From an uncultured Muribaculaceae bacterium (GTDB lineage: Bacteria; Bacteroidota; Bacteroidia; Bacteroidales; Muribaculaceae), in NCBI GenBank assembly GCA_910579605.1, contig CAJTUG010000003.1, positions 40,184 to 104,183 of the forward strand: a stretch of DNA of 64,000 nucleotides, read 5' to 3'. Every line of letters starts with the position of its first letter. The stretch's first letter is position 1. Of the stretch, positions 19,151 to 28,509 are shown one piece after another. The position numbers were made by a program, and so were the translations under genes. The notes under the pieces were generated by a model. It made no database searches. It saw only the letters and a program-made list of their open reading frames with translations, and was not told where the DNA came from.

Positions 19151-21406
19151 ATGCTTATGGAAAATATAACGACATCCGATAGGGACGAGCAGATGATAGA
19201 ATCCGCGTTCCAAGACCTTCTCAACGGCTATCTCAGCAGCAAGCACCGCAAGAAGGTCGAGATAATAGAACGTGCCTATCATTTCGCAAAAGAAGCCCAC
19301 AAAGGCATAAGGCGTCGTTCCGGCGAGCCATACATAATGCATCCTATAGCCGTGGCCAAAATAGTTTCGCAAGAAATAGGTCTCGGCTCAACAAGCATAT
19401 GCGCCGCTTTGCTCCATGATGTGGTAGAAGATACCGATTACACGGTAGAAGATATAGAGCAGCATTTCGGCCCGAAAATAGCTCAGCTCGTAGAAGGCCT
19501 CACCAAAATTTCAGGCGGGATTTTCGGTGATAAAGCTTCGGTGCAAGCCGAAAATTTCCGTAAATTGCTCCTCACAATGAGCGAAGACATTAGGGTAGTG
19601 CTTATTAAAATGGCCGACAGGCTCCACAATATGCGCACTCTCGGCTCGATGGCTCCTAATAAACGCTATAAAATTGCAGGTGAGACTCTGTATATCTACG
19701 CCCCATTAGCACATAGGCTCGGCCTGTTTGCTATAAAAACAGAGTTGGAAGACCTCAGTTTCAAACATGAACATCCCGATACATATCGTGAGATAGCGGC
19801 TAAGATTAAAGAAACTGAGTCGAGACGTTCTGCCGTTTATTCCGATTTTTCCGACCCGATAAAAGACCGTCTGAATCAATTAGGGATAAAATACGAGGCC
19901 AAAGCAAGGCTTAAATCAATATATTCCATCTACAAGAAGATGGAAGCAAAACATTTGCCATTTGAGGAAATTTATGACCTCTACGCAATGAGGATCGTTT
20001 TCGACTGCCCCGATCAGAGCAAAGAAAAAGAATATTGCTGGAGGATATACTCGGCAATCACCGACCTTTACCAACTTCATCCCACCCGAACAAGAGATTG
20101 GGTGGTGACCCCGAAGGCAAACGGATATCAGGCGCTCCACCTCACCGTAATGGGGCCAGACGGTAATTGGGTGGAAGTGCAGATACGAAGCCGGAGAATG
20201 GATGAAATTGCCGAAAAAGGTTTTGCCGCACATTGGAAATATAAAATAGGAGACGGCGACGAAGAAAGCGAGCTTAACGCATGGCTCAAGACCATCAAAG
20301 ATATTCTGGATAATCCTACACCATCGGCTATTGATTTCCTCAATACATTGAAATTAAATCTTTTTTCTTCGGAAATAGTTGTCTTTACCCCTGCAGGGGA
20401 ATTAGTGACACTCCCTGCCGGTGCAACTGTCCTTGACCTTGCCTTTGCTCTCCACAGCGAAATTGGCATGCATTGTATTGCCGCTAAAGTAAACCATAAG
20501 CTTGTGCCTCTCCAGCACGAGCTAAAAAGCGGCGACCAGGCAGAAGTGCTTACGTCTAAAACCCAGGTCCCGTTGCCGGAATGGGAAAATTTCATGGTCA
20601 CTGCAAAAGGAAAAACCAGGCTGAGAAAGGCTCTGAGAGCATCGCGGCAGCCGCTCATCAGCCAAGGCAATGAGATTTTAACCCGATGGCTTGATGAAAA
20701 CAGCCTGCCCGATACAAATTTGGTTATTACAAAAATACAAGGTATTTTCCATGTGGGAAACCGCGAAGATCTCTGCTATCAACTGGGCGCTCAAGAAATT
20801 GTGCTGGCCGACTATCTTGCAAAGACTTTACGACGGGCGCTCGACAATACAAAACCTCAGAAAAGAGGCATACTTTCAAAAATAATGAGTCTGGGGCGGA
20901 TGAAACCGGAAACCCCTCAAACAGAACCTGAGCCCAAAGAACGGAGAGAGGTAAATACAAAAGAAATATACCATCTCAGTGTCACAGCCGACGGAGCTAA
21001 CTTTAAACTTGCCCCTTGCTGCAGCCCTATACCCGGCGACGATGTGATGGGATATGTAGACGACGACGGGATTGTGGAGATACACTCCCTCGACTGCCCC
21101 CGTGCCCAAGTGTTGAAAGCCGGTTTCGGCTCAAGAATAGTTGCGACCGATTGGGCCACAGTAGAAGAAAAATTCTTGGCTCATATAAGAATTGAGGGCA
21201 TAGACCGTCTTGGAATACTTCAGGAAATAACCTTGCTCATTTCCAAGCATATGGCTATAGATATGCGGAAACTTGAAATAGAAGCATCGGGCGCCGTGTT
21301 CCACTGCGACCTTTGGATTCGTGTGAGCGATGTCGATATTGTTAATGAACTATGTCTTAACGCTAAAGCTATCGACGGAGTGCAATCTGCTCTTAGGGTT
21401 AATTGA
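19151..21406 (+). CDS. rel: Bifunctional (p)ppGpp synthetase/hydrolase
   Basis: Rel makes and degrades the stringent-response alarmone. The N-terminal hydrolase domain keeps the HD signature LLHDVVEDTD (H89-D90) and DRLHNMRT, so hydrolysis should be active. The synthetase domain shows LKSIYSIYKKM, YDLYAMRIVFD, TPKANGYQALHLTV and VEVQIRSRRMDE. A TGS domain (about 380-450), a linker and a C-terminal ACT domain (about 670-750) complete it. ATG at 19151 or 19157 are both possible; a TTG at 19121 would overlap the promoter region and is rejected. Length is 751 aa. Confidence 0.95.
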   Translation: MLMENITTSDRDEQMIESAFQDLLNGYLSSKHRKKVEIIERAYHFAKEAHKGIRRRSGEPYIMHPIAVAKIVSQEIGLGSTSICAALLHDVVEDTDYTVEDIEQHFGPKIAQLVEGLTKISGGIFGDKASVQAENFRKLLLTMSEDIRVVLIKMADRLHNMRTLGSMAPNKRYKIAGETLYIYAPLAHRLGLFAIKTELEDLSFKHEHPDTYREIAAKIKETESRRSAVYSDFSDPIKDRLNQLGIKYEAKARLKSIYSIYKKMEAKHLPFEEIYDLYAMRIVFDCPDQSKEKEYCWRIYSAITDLYQLHPTRTRDWVVTPKANGYQALHLTVMGPDGNWVEVQIRSRRMDEIAEKGFAAHWKYKIGDGDEESELNAWLKTIKDILDNPTPSAIDFLNTLKLNLFSSEIVVFTPAGELVTLPAGATVLDLAFALHSEIGMHCIAAKVNHKLVPLQHELKSGDQAEVLTSKTQVPLPEWENFMVTAKGKTRLRKALRASRQPLISQGNEILTRWLDENSLPDTNLVITKIQGIFHVGNREDLCYQLGAQEIVLADYLAKTLRRALDNTKPQKRGILSKIMSLGRMKPETPQTEPEPKERREVNTKEIYHLSVTADGANFKLAPCCSPIPGDDVMGYVDDDGIVEIHSLDCPRAQVLKAGFGSRIVATDWATVEEKFLAHIRIEGIDRLGILQEITLLISKHMAIDMRKLEIEASGAVFHCDLWIRVSDVDIVNELCLNAKAIDGVQSALRVN

Positions 21407-21462
21407 TTATGGAATATAGCACTTTTTTGTCGCAAAAATTACAATTTGATTTTTAATCGGAA

Positions 21463-23490
21463 ATGAAACTACCCGAAACAAGCAATCTTGTAACTAAAAT
21501 ATTGGTGGTGTTGGTTACGGCCATTCTCATGGTATATTTCTATCCACACCATAGATCCGACCGCTTTAACTACGAAGAAGGGAAGCCGTGGGCATATGCT
21601 AAACTGATAGCACCTTTCGATATTCCAAAGCGTCCCGACTCTGTGACTGTAGAACGCCTCCGCGACTCCTTAGACCGGTATTTCGTGCCTATCTACAGCA
21701 TGAATGAAAATTTGGTAGATACCATAAACTCGCGCCTGCCGAAAAGCCCGGGAACTAATCACCGCGACAAACTTGCAGCGGCACTGAGAAAAGTATACAG
21801 CAAAGGAGTGGTAGACATGCGAACAAAAGCAAAGATAGATTCCGGAATATTGCCAAAAGTAAGGATTCTTGAAGGTAATGTGCTGTCGGAAATCTCAACA
21901 GCAGCCTTGTCTTCACCCAGAGATGCCTACATGTATGTAGACTCTATTATGAGAGATCCCGATTTGCACCGGTATTTTGCTGCCGCCAACCTGCAAAATC
22001 TTCTCTTGCCAAATTTCACGGTAGATGAAATTGAGAATTCACGTAATTACCAATATGATTTTATAACCCTCACCGCCGGAAGAGGGGTGATTGTGCAGGG
22101 AGAGGCCATAGTAGACAAGGCTCAGCGCGTCACTCCAGAAATATACACATACCTCAAAACCTATGAGGAAATGCTCGCAGACCGTGATACAAGCGACCGG
22201 GCAAGCCGTATCCTCCAGATTTTAGGCCAATTCCTATATGTGGCGTTGTTGCTGTCGTGTGTGACCTTATACCTTTTCTTCTTCGCTCCGGAGATATACA
22301 ATAATTTCAGGGCTTTTTTCTTCATATACGTATTGCTTGCCACTTTCTTTATCGTGGCTATGGGGCTAAACTATTGGGAAACCGGCGGCATATACATCGC
22401 GCCGATGATGATTGTGCCTATTCTCCTTCTTGTGTTCTTCGACGGCACTACGGCTATGATTGTGAGCTTTGTGCTTTCCCTTGTTTGCGCTGGTGTGACA
22501 CCTTCGGCTTTGGAATATGTTTATCTCCAGTTCTGTGCAACTTGCGCCGCAGTATATTCTCTACGCGAGTTGAGCCGGCGCGCACAGTTGCTTAGGACTT
22601 CTTTCTTCGTGGCTGCGGCATATCTGTGTGCTTATGTGGCCGTGGAAACAATGATGAACGGGTCTGTAGATAGTCTGTCGTGGCGAATGGTAGCGATGTT
22701 GGCCGTAAACTCTGCGCTTACATCTATGGCCTACATCATAATGTCGGCCGTAGAACGTGCTTTCGGTTTCATATCGGTGGTAACCCTCGTGGAATTGGCA
22801 GATATCAATAACCCGCTTCTTTCGCGACTCAGCAACGAATGCCCCGGTACTTTCCAGCACTCCATTGCTGTGAGTAATCTTGCCTCGGATGCAGCTTCAC
22901 GTATAGATGCAAATGTGCAGCTTGTCAGAGCCGGTGCTTTGTACCACGATATAGGCAAACTTACAAATCCTGCGTTTTTCACCGAAAACCAACATGGCGT
23001 GAACCCTCACGATGCGCTGCCGCCTGAACGCAGTGCCGCTATTGTAACTGCTCATGTCCCCGATGGTATAAAACTGGCTCAGAAAGCAGGCCTTCCGCTT
23101 GTTATCCAAGATTTCATTAAAGAACATCATGGAGCAGGCATGGCCAAATATTTCTATATCACCTGGTGCCGCAATCATCCGGGCGAAGAACCCGATAAAG
23201 CTCTTTTCAGCTACCCGGGACCTAATCCGAGAAGCCGTGAAACCTCGGTTCTGATGATGGCCGATGCAGTGGAGGCTGCATCCCGATCGTTGCAGGAACA
23301 TACCCGAGAAGCAATCACAGATTTGGTGAATAAAATAATCGACGGCCAAATTGCCGATGGATTGCACAATCAATCGACCCTCACATTTAGCGACGTGGCC
23401 AAAATTAAAGAGGCTTTTATTAAACGCCTCATGACTATTTATCACAGTCGCATTGCATACCCTAAATCGCCGGCTCCAGCATCCAACTAA
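21463..23490 (+). CDS. 7TM membrane protein with cytoplasmic HD phosphohydrolase domain (PgpH-like)
   Basis: The 675-residue protein has one N-terminal membrane helix (about 12-28), an extracytoplasmic 7TMR-HDED-type region to about residue 240, a block of seven helices (about 255-450), and a C-terminal HD domain. The HD domain contains GTFQHSIAVSNLA and YHDIGKL (H495-D496), followed by HGVNPHD, TAHVPDG and EHHGAG as further metal ligands. In Listeria the relative PgpH hydrolyses c-di-AMP; that activity here is inference. It follows rel by 56 nt, possibly in the same transcript. Confidence 0.85.
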   Translation: MKLPETSNLVTKILVVLVTAILMVYFYPHHRSDRFNYEEGKPWAYAKLIAPFDIPKRPDSVTVERLRDSLDRYFVPIYSMNENLVDTINSRLPKSPGTNHRDKLAAALRKVYSKGVVDMRTKAKIDSGILPKVRILEGNVLSEISTAALSSPRDAYMYVDSIMRDPDLHRYFAAANLQNLLLPNFTVDEIENSRNYQYDFITLTAGRGVIVQGEAIVDKAQRVTPEIYTYLKTYEEMLADRDTSDRASRILQILGQFLYVALLLSCVTLYLFFFAPEIYNNFRAFFFIYVLLATFFIVAMGLNYWETGGIYIAPMMIVPILLLVFFDGTTAMIVSFVLSLVCAGVTPSALEYVYLQFCATCAAVYSLRELSRRAQLLRTSFFVAAAYLCAYVAVETMMNGSVDSLSWRMVAMLAVNSALTSMAYIIMSAVERAFGFISVVTLVELADINNPLLSRLSNECPGTFQHSIAVSNLASDAASRIDANVQLVRAGALYHDIGKLTNPAFFTENQHGVNPHDALPPERSAAIVTAHVPDGIKLAQKAGLPLVIQDFIKEHHGAGMAKYFYITWCRNHPGEEPDKALFSYPGPNPRSRETSVLMMADAVEAASRSLQEHTREAITDLVNKIIDGQIADGLHNQSTLTFSDVAKIKEAFIKRLMTIYHSRIAYPKSPAPASN

Positions 23491-23554
23491 ATAAACGTTG
23501 ACCAAGAACTTGCCCCTTTACAATAAGCTCGCCTGTTTGTGCGTTATATAGTGT

Positions 23555-26500
23555 ATGGTAAATTCCGCTCGTCTTATAGGCCGTTTTTCCGCTTTGGTGT
23601 TGGCTGTTGTCATCGCCGTGGGTCTAAGTTCTTGTTCCCCCAATAAGAACAATGCTGCCACGCGCAAATATCAGGAATTCATAACCAGATATAACATTCA
23701 CTACAACGGCGACAAACATTACAGGGAGACTCTTGCCGATATGGAAACAAAATATGAAGACGACTATTCACGCCGTCTGTATATGCATCCTATAGAGGCA
23801 AAACAAGACGAATCAGCTCCCCAGCCTGCCGGAAATTTCGACCGCTCTATAGAAAAAGCGCAGAAAGCCATACAGGTGAGATCCATCAAGAAAAAGCCGG
23901 CAAAGAAATCTGGCAAAAGCCGAGATCCAAAATATAAGGAATGGATGAAACGGGAAGAATACAATCCTTTCCTTCATAATTCCTGGCTCATGATGGGCCG
24001 CAGCCAATTTTTTAACGGAGATTTCCTTGGCGCAGCATCAACGTTTTTCTACATAAGCCGGCATTTCACTTGGTTGCCTCATGTAGTAACCGAAAGTAAA
24101 CTCATGCAAGCGTTGGCATATGTGGCATTAGGTTGGCAATTTGAGGCGGAGATGATTCTTACAAGGATAAAGACAGACGAACTTACAACAGGAAAGCTTA
24201 AGAAATTATACAATTACGTATATGCCGATTTCTATCTCCATGCCGACGACTACGATCAAGCCATTCCCTTCCTTGTGGAGTCTGTGAAAGGTGCGAAGGG
24301 AGCGCAGAAAACACGTCTTAATTTTCTCTTGGGGCAAGTTTATGCTCTGCAAGGCAAAAAACAATTGGCCTACGATGCTTTTAAGGCAGCAGGTTCTTCT
24401 TCGTCAGCTCCTTATCGCACTAAGTTCAACTCACGTATAAAACAATCGGAGGTTTATACCGGTTCTGATATAGAACCGGAGGTGAAGGCTCTCAAGCGGA
24501 TGACACGCTATGACCGCAACAAGGAATATTTAGATCAGGTATATTATGCTATAGGTAATCTATATCTATCTCGTGGAGATACTGTAAAAGCTATAGAAAA
24601 CTACGTGTTGGCAAATGAAAAATCTACACGAAGCGGTGTCGACAAGGCCGTGAACCAAATAAGTTTAGGAAACCTGTATTTTGAACAGCGGAAATATGAA
24701 TTAGCGCAGCCTTGCTATTCCGAGGCCGTGCCCCTGTTGCCAAAAACGTTTAAAGACTACGATATGCTCAAGCGCCGAAGCGATGTTCTCGACGAGTTGG
24801 CTGTATACTCTGGAAACGTTACCCTCCAAGACTCGCTTTTGCGTCTGAGCGCTATGTCGCCCGAAGAGCGCATGAAAGTGATAGAGAAAATAATAGCCGA
24901 CCTCAAGAAAAAAGAAAAAGAAGAGGCGGAAGCTGCCGCGCGCGAGGAATATCTTGCAAACCAGGCTGCGCAAGGAGGCGGACTGCAAGATAACAATACC
25001 CCCAATTTTGTTATAAACGCAGATAATTCGTGGTATTTCTATAATACGGCCGCAAAGAACGCCGGAAAAACTGAATTCCAGAAACGTTGGGGAAGCAGGA
25101 AATTGGAAGACGATTGGCGCCGTCGCAATAAATCTACTTTCAACACAGCCGATTTTGATGCCGACGGTGATGACGATGAAAGCGATAACGTTTCCGACGA
25201 AAGCGGACGCAACGACGGTGCTAAAAAAGAAGTTGCTGATACGGCTGCAGCGGCTAAATCGTCGGACCCCCACTATCCTGAATATTATCTTGCTCAAATC
25301 CCTGAAACTGAGGCCGACAAAGCCACGGCTCACGAGGTTATCCAAGAGGGGCTATACAACATGGGTGTGATTTTGAAAGATAAACTTGAAGATTATGGTG
25401 CCTCGTTGGCTGAGTTCAATAGACTCCTCGGTGATTATCCCGACAATATATACCGCCTGGATGCCTACTACAACCTTTATCTCATGTTTATGAGACAAGG
25501 TAAAACCATAGAAGCCGAGAAATATCGTCGCCTTATCCTGTCGGATTTCCCGGAAAGCAAATATGGAGTTGCAATGCGCGACCCAAATTATATCGATAAT
25601 CTCCGTGGTGCAGATTCAATTCAGGCCAAGCTCTACGAGGAAACCTATCAGGCATATCTTGATAACCGTAATGCAGAAGTACACAAAACATATGAGACCG
25701 TAAATACACGCTACCCTCTAAGCAAAATTTTGCCCAAGTTTATGTTTCTTCATGCTTTGGCCTATGTGACAGAAAATAAGCCTGAAGAGTTCAATGCCGT
25801 TCTTCGCGAACTTCTTGAGCGTTATCCCGATACCGACATTACCCCTACGGCTTCGGCTTGGCTCAAAGGCATGGCTCAGGGTCGTAAACTTCAAGCCGGA
25901 GTTAGTGGTAATGTCAGAGGTATGCTTTGGGATATTCATCTTGGCAATGATTCCACTGCTAATGCTGCAGATGTGCCGGCTCAATTTGAGCTTAATCCCG
26001 ACTCTCGCCAGTTGCTGATATTCTCCTTCCCGACCGACCGTGTAAGTTCCAATGCATTGCTTTTTGATATTGCACGTCATAATTTCCGTGCTTTCGTCGT
26101 GAAAGACTTTGATCTTGAACCAATGAATTTCGGACGCTTGGGAATGATTATAGTCCGTGGTTTCGACAATATGGAAGAAATAAACCACTACAGGAAAGTA
26201 ATGGCCAATTCCGAAGATTTCAAATTGCCGGCAGGGGTAAGGCCTATCGTCATAAGCGAGGCCGATTTCCAGACGCTCATGTCGCAGAACCGTTCTTTTG
26301 AAGAATATTTCCGTTTCCGCGAGGAACAAAACTATATCGACGCCCAAGCCGATGTGTTGGCTCCGGAAGAAATTGAAGAATTGCCACCGACGGAAGAAGA
26401 AATGGAGGAAACAGAAATAATGCCCGGGCAAAGCGAAGAAATCAGCACGGAAACTCCGGCAGATATTCCGCAAGAGCCAATGCCGGCAGAGGAGATTTCT

Positions 26501-26725
26501 AAACCCATAGAAACCGGGTCTCATACCCAGACAAGTGGCGAAGCTCCGTCTGTAGTAGAGAAACCCGTTAGGCCATCGGCTCCGGCTCAAGCAGAACCAA
26601 AACCAGCGGCTAAGCCTGCACAACAGAGTCCTATCAACAAGCCTAAGCAGCAAGCTAAGCCAAAACCGGTTCCGGTTGTTATAGAGCCAGGCTCGGAAGG
26701 CGACGACCCTCTCTTCGACGATTAA
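23555..26725 (+). CDS. TPR lipoprotein, SprE/PorW-like
   Basis: The 1056-residue protein has a lipoprotein signal peptide with lipobox GLSSC (lipidated Cys27). The mature start, with KYQEFITRYNIHYNGDKHY, resembles SprE/PorW, a tetratricopeptide-rich outer-membrane lipoprotein linked to the type IX secretion and gliding machinery. Helical TPR-type repeats occupy about residues 130-420 and 600-800. A charged, Ala-rich segment lies between them. The last 120 residues are low-complexity Pro/Glu/Lys. SprE/PorW proteins are usually about 600-900 aa, so this one is long. It is followed by meaB after 22 nt. Confidence 0.65.
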   Translation: MVNSARLIGRFSALVLAVVIAVGLSSCSPNKNNAATRKYQEFITRYNIHYNGDKHYRETLADMETKYEDDYSRRLYMHPIEAKQDESAPQPAGNFDRSIEKAQKAIQVRSIKKKPAKKSGKSRDPKYKEWMKREEYNPFLHNSWLMMGRSQFFNGDFLGAASTFFYISRHFTWLPHVVTESKLMQALAYVALGWQFEAEMILTRIKTDELTTGKLKKLYNYVYADFYLHADDYDQAIPFLVESVKGAKGAQKTRLNFLLGQVYALQGKKQLAYDAFKAAGSSSSAPYRTKFNSRIKQSEVYTGSDIEPEVKALKRMTRYDRNKEYLDQVYYAIGNLYLSRGDTVKAIENYVLANEKSTRSGVDKAVNQISLGNLYFEQRKYELAQPCYSEAVPLLPKTFKDYDMLKRRSDVLDELAVYSGNVTLQDSLLRLSAMSPEERMKVIEKIIADLKKKEKEEAEAAAREEYLANQAAQGGGLQDNNTPNFVINADNSWYFYNTAAKNAGKTEFQKRWGSRKLEDDWRRRNKSTFNTADFDADGDDDESDNVSDESGRNDGAKKEVADTAAAAKSSDPHYPEYYLAQIPETEADKATAHEVIQEGLYNMGVILKDKLEDYGASLAEFNRLLGDYPDNIYRLDAYYNLYLMFMRQGKTIEAEKYRRLILSDFPESKYGVAMRDPNYIDNLRGADSIQAKLYEETYQAYLDNRNAEVHKTYETVNTRYPLSKILPKFMFLHALAYVTENKPEEFNAVLRELLERYPDTDITPTASAWLKGMAQGRKLQAGVSGNVRGMLWDIHLGNDSTANAADVPAQFELNPDSRQLLIFSFPTDRVSSNALLFDIARHNFRAFVVKDFDLEPMNFGRLGMIIVRGFDNMEEINHYRKVMANSEDFKLPAGVRPIVISEADFQTLMSQNRSFEEYFRFREEQNYIDAQADVLAPEEIEELPPTEEEMEETEIMPGQSEEISTETPADIPQEPMPAEEISKPIETGSHTQTSGEAPSVVEKPVRPSAPAQAEPKPAAKPAQQSPINKPKQQAKPKPVPVVIEPGSEGDDPLFDD

Positions 26726-26747
26726 ATCTTTTTAAATCATACCCAAA

Positions 26748-27836
26748 ATGGAACATCCCGAGAACGACAAACAATATACCGGTCTCACCGTCAATTCCGG
26801 TGTGGCCCAACCTCCGGTAGTAAACCCATATTTAAATAAACGACCGCGTCGTAAACCCCTGCCAGCACCTTCGGAACTTGTAGAAGGTATTCTCAAGGGC
26901 GACATCACGGCTCTTAGCCGTGCGGTGACATTAGTGGAAAGCCTTGCTCCGGATCACTACAGCATTGCTCAGGAGGTTATTGAAAAATGTTTGCCTTATA
27001 GCGGCAATTCGCGCAGAGTAGGTATAACGGGTGTTCCAGGAGCCGGTAAAAGCACATCTATAGATGTTTTCGGTCTCCATGTGCTACGTAATGGTGGGAA
27101 GCTTGCCGTTTTGGCCATAGATCCATCAAGCGAGCGGACCAAAGGCTCTATTTTGGGCGACAAGACCCGCATGGAGAAGCTTGCCGTGCATCCCGACGCT
27201 TTTATTCGCCCTTCCCCTTCTGCCGGTAGTTTGGGTGGTGTGGCAAGGAAAACAAGAGAAACTATCGTGCTTTGTGAGGCTGCCGGCTACGACAACATTT
27301 TTGTGGAAACTGTTGGTGTAGGGCAGAGCGAAACCGCTGTGCATTCGATGGTAGATTTCTTCCTCCTTATCCAGATTGCCGGGGCAGGCGATGAATTGCA
27401 GGGTATAAAACGTGGTATCATGGAAATGGCCGATGGTATAGTTATAAATAAAGCCGACGGCGACAATATCGGCCCGGCGCAGTTGGCCCAAGCGCAATAT
27501 CGCTCTGCTTTGCATCTTTTCCCGCCAACGGCCTCTGGTTGGAAACCGGAAGTGCTCACGTATTCGGGATATTTTGAACTCGGCATAGCTGAAGTCTGGG
27601 ATATGATAGACCGTTATTTCGATTTCGTTAAATCCAACGGCTATTTTGAGACTAAACGTCGCGAGCAGGCTCGTTGGTGGATGTATGAGAGCATAGACGA
27701 GCAATTGCGAAAGCATTTCTACGATAATCCGCAGATCCGTATGCTGTTGGAGCAAAACGAAGCCGAAGTCCTTGCAAACCGTCGCTCAAGTTTTGCAGCA
27801 GCTGCTCAGGTGCTTAAAACTTATTTTGGAGAATAA
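26748..27836 (+). CDS. meaB: Methylmalonyl-CoA mutase-associated GTPase MeaB
   Basis: This G3E GTPase protects and reloads adenosylcobalamin-dependent methylmalonyl-CoA mutase, part of the succinate-propionate route of Bacteroidales. It shows Walker A GVPGAGKST, LAIDPSSERTKGSILGDKTRM, PSPSAGSLGGVA, the switch VETVGVGQSE and NKADGD as the nucleotide-specificity motif. Its 362 residues are standard. The mutase genes are not in the window. The gene lies between the SprE-like gene and the DUF1573 gene with gaps of 22 and 19 nt, suggesting one transcript. Confidence 0.95.
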   Translation: MEHPENDKQYTGLTVNSGVAQPPVVNPYLNKRPRRKPLPAPSELVEGILKGDITALSRAVTLVESLAPDHYSIAQEVIEKCLPYSGNSRRVGITGVPGAGKSTSIDVFGLHVLRNGGKLAVLAIDPSSERTKGSILGDKTRMEKLAVHPDAFIRPSPSAGSLGGVARKTRETIVLCEAAGYDNIFVETVGVGQSETAVHSMVDFFLLIQIAGAGDELQGIKRGIMEMADGIVINKADGDNIGPAQLAQAQYRSALHLFPPTASGWKPEVLTYSGYFELGIAEVWDMIDRYFDFVKSNGYFETKRREQARWWMYESIDEQLRKHFYDNPQIRMLLEQNEAEVLANRRSSFAAAAQVLKTYFGE

Positions 27837-27855
27837 TTTATAATAAAATCAAGAT

Positions 27856-28272
27856 ATGAAGAGATTAGTAATATGCTTAGTGGCAGCATTGAGCCTCCTT
27901 GCAGCTGCTGCCAGAACAGTGCCGGGAGAGAAGGTAGGTGTCACTTTCGACGAAATCTCATATGATTTCGGCAATATTAGTGCCGATTCCCAACCAGTCG
28001 TTCATGAATTTATTGTAACTAATACAGGTCAAGATGCTGTGGCTATACTCAAAGCTACAGCAAGTTGTGGCTGCACCCGTCCGCAATTTGATCCCAAGCC
28101 TTTGAAACCTGGAAAATCCACCAAGATTAAGGTGTCGTTTTTGCCTGCAGGGCAAAAAGGCTTTGTGAAAAAAGATATAACAGTACGCTTGCGCTCGGGC
28201 AAGGGGAAATCGGAAAAGGTTACCCTCTCCCTTGAAGGCAATGTAGTGCCGGTGAGTAAGTTGAAAGATTAA
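27856..28272 (+). CDS. DUF1573 periplasmic protein
   Basis: A 138-residue secreted protein with a signal peptide (residues 1-19, ending AAAARTV). The DUF1573 immunoglobulin-like domain follows with FDFG-type SYDFGNIS, HEFIVTNTG, the signature ATASCGCTRP and PLKPGKSTKIKV. DUF1573 proteins are abundant in Bacteroidota and usually have no assigned function. It is the last gene of the meaB unit; no clear terminator was seen right after it. Confidence 0.88.
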   Translation: MKRLVICLVAALSLLAAAARTVPGEKVGVTFDEISYDFGNISADSQPVVHEFIVTNTGQDAVAILKATASCGCTRPQFDPKPLKPGKSTKIKVSFLPAGQKGFVKKDITVRLRSGKGKSEKVTLSLEGNVVPVSKLKD

Positions 28273-28364
28273 TTAGTCTGCGGTAGATTTTTGCCCTTAT
28301 TCTTTTTTGATTCATTGATTGTTGCTGTATTATTTCCAATAGCAATATAAACTTTGCAAATTTT

Positions 28365-28395
28365 TTTGTTTGTATTGAGAAAAAAATTATTTTTG
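28365..28395 (+). promoter_or_regulatory. Promoter of the terminated leader before the RING/TerD gene
   Basis: TTTG (28365-28368) and TATTTTTG (28388-28395), spacer 19 bp. The predicted start at about 28401 is only 10 nt before a terminator hairpin. Confidence 0.72.
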
Positions 28396-28401
28396 CAGTA
28401 A

Positions 28402-28482
28402 ATAGTATAAGGGAGGCCAAGAGTAGCTTACTTCTAATGTCATCAGATAATTTTTTAGCTACTCGATTGCCTCCCGTTTTTT
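28402..28482 (+). ncRNA. Putative short terminated leader RNA or attenuator
   Basis: A transcript from the 28365-28395 promoter would be about 80 nt and end in the two-part hairpin formed by GGGAGGC (28411-28417) with GCCTCCC (28469-28475) and GAGTAGC (28421-28427) with GCTACTC (28458-28464), followed by G and six T. It may be a small RNA, or an attenuator for the gene starting at 28510. It matches no riboswitch class I recognise. Confidence 0.45.
28411..28482 (+). terminator. Strong terminator upstream of the RING/TerD gene
   Basis: Two nested 7-bp GC-rich stems and a T6 tract at 28477-28482. It lies between promoter and gene, 28 nt before the ATG. Confidence 0.8.
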
Positions 28483-28509
28483 GTCTATATATACATTACT
28501 GTTAACGCT

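Noticed and set aside
25718..26653. Long minus-strand frame opposite the SprE-like gene
   Set aside because: Arg/Phe/Leu-rich composition typical of an antisense shadow, without a start signal.
28411..28482. Possible riboswitch before the RING/TerD gene
   Set aside because: No conserved core of a known class can be seen; kept only as a terminator or attenuator.
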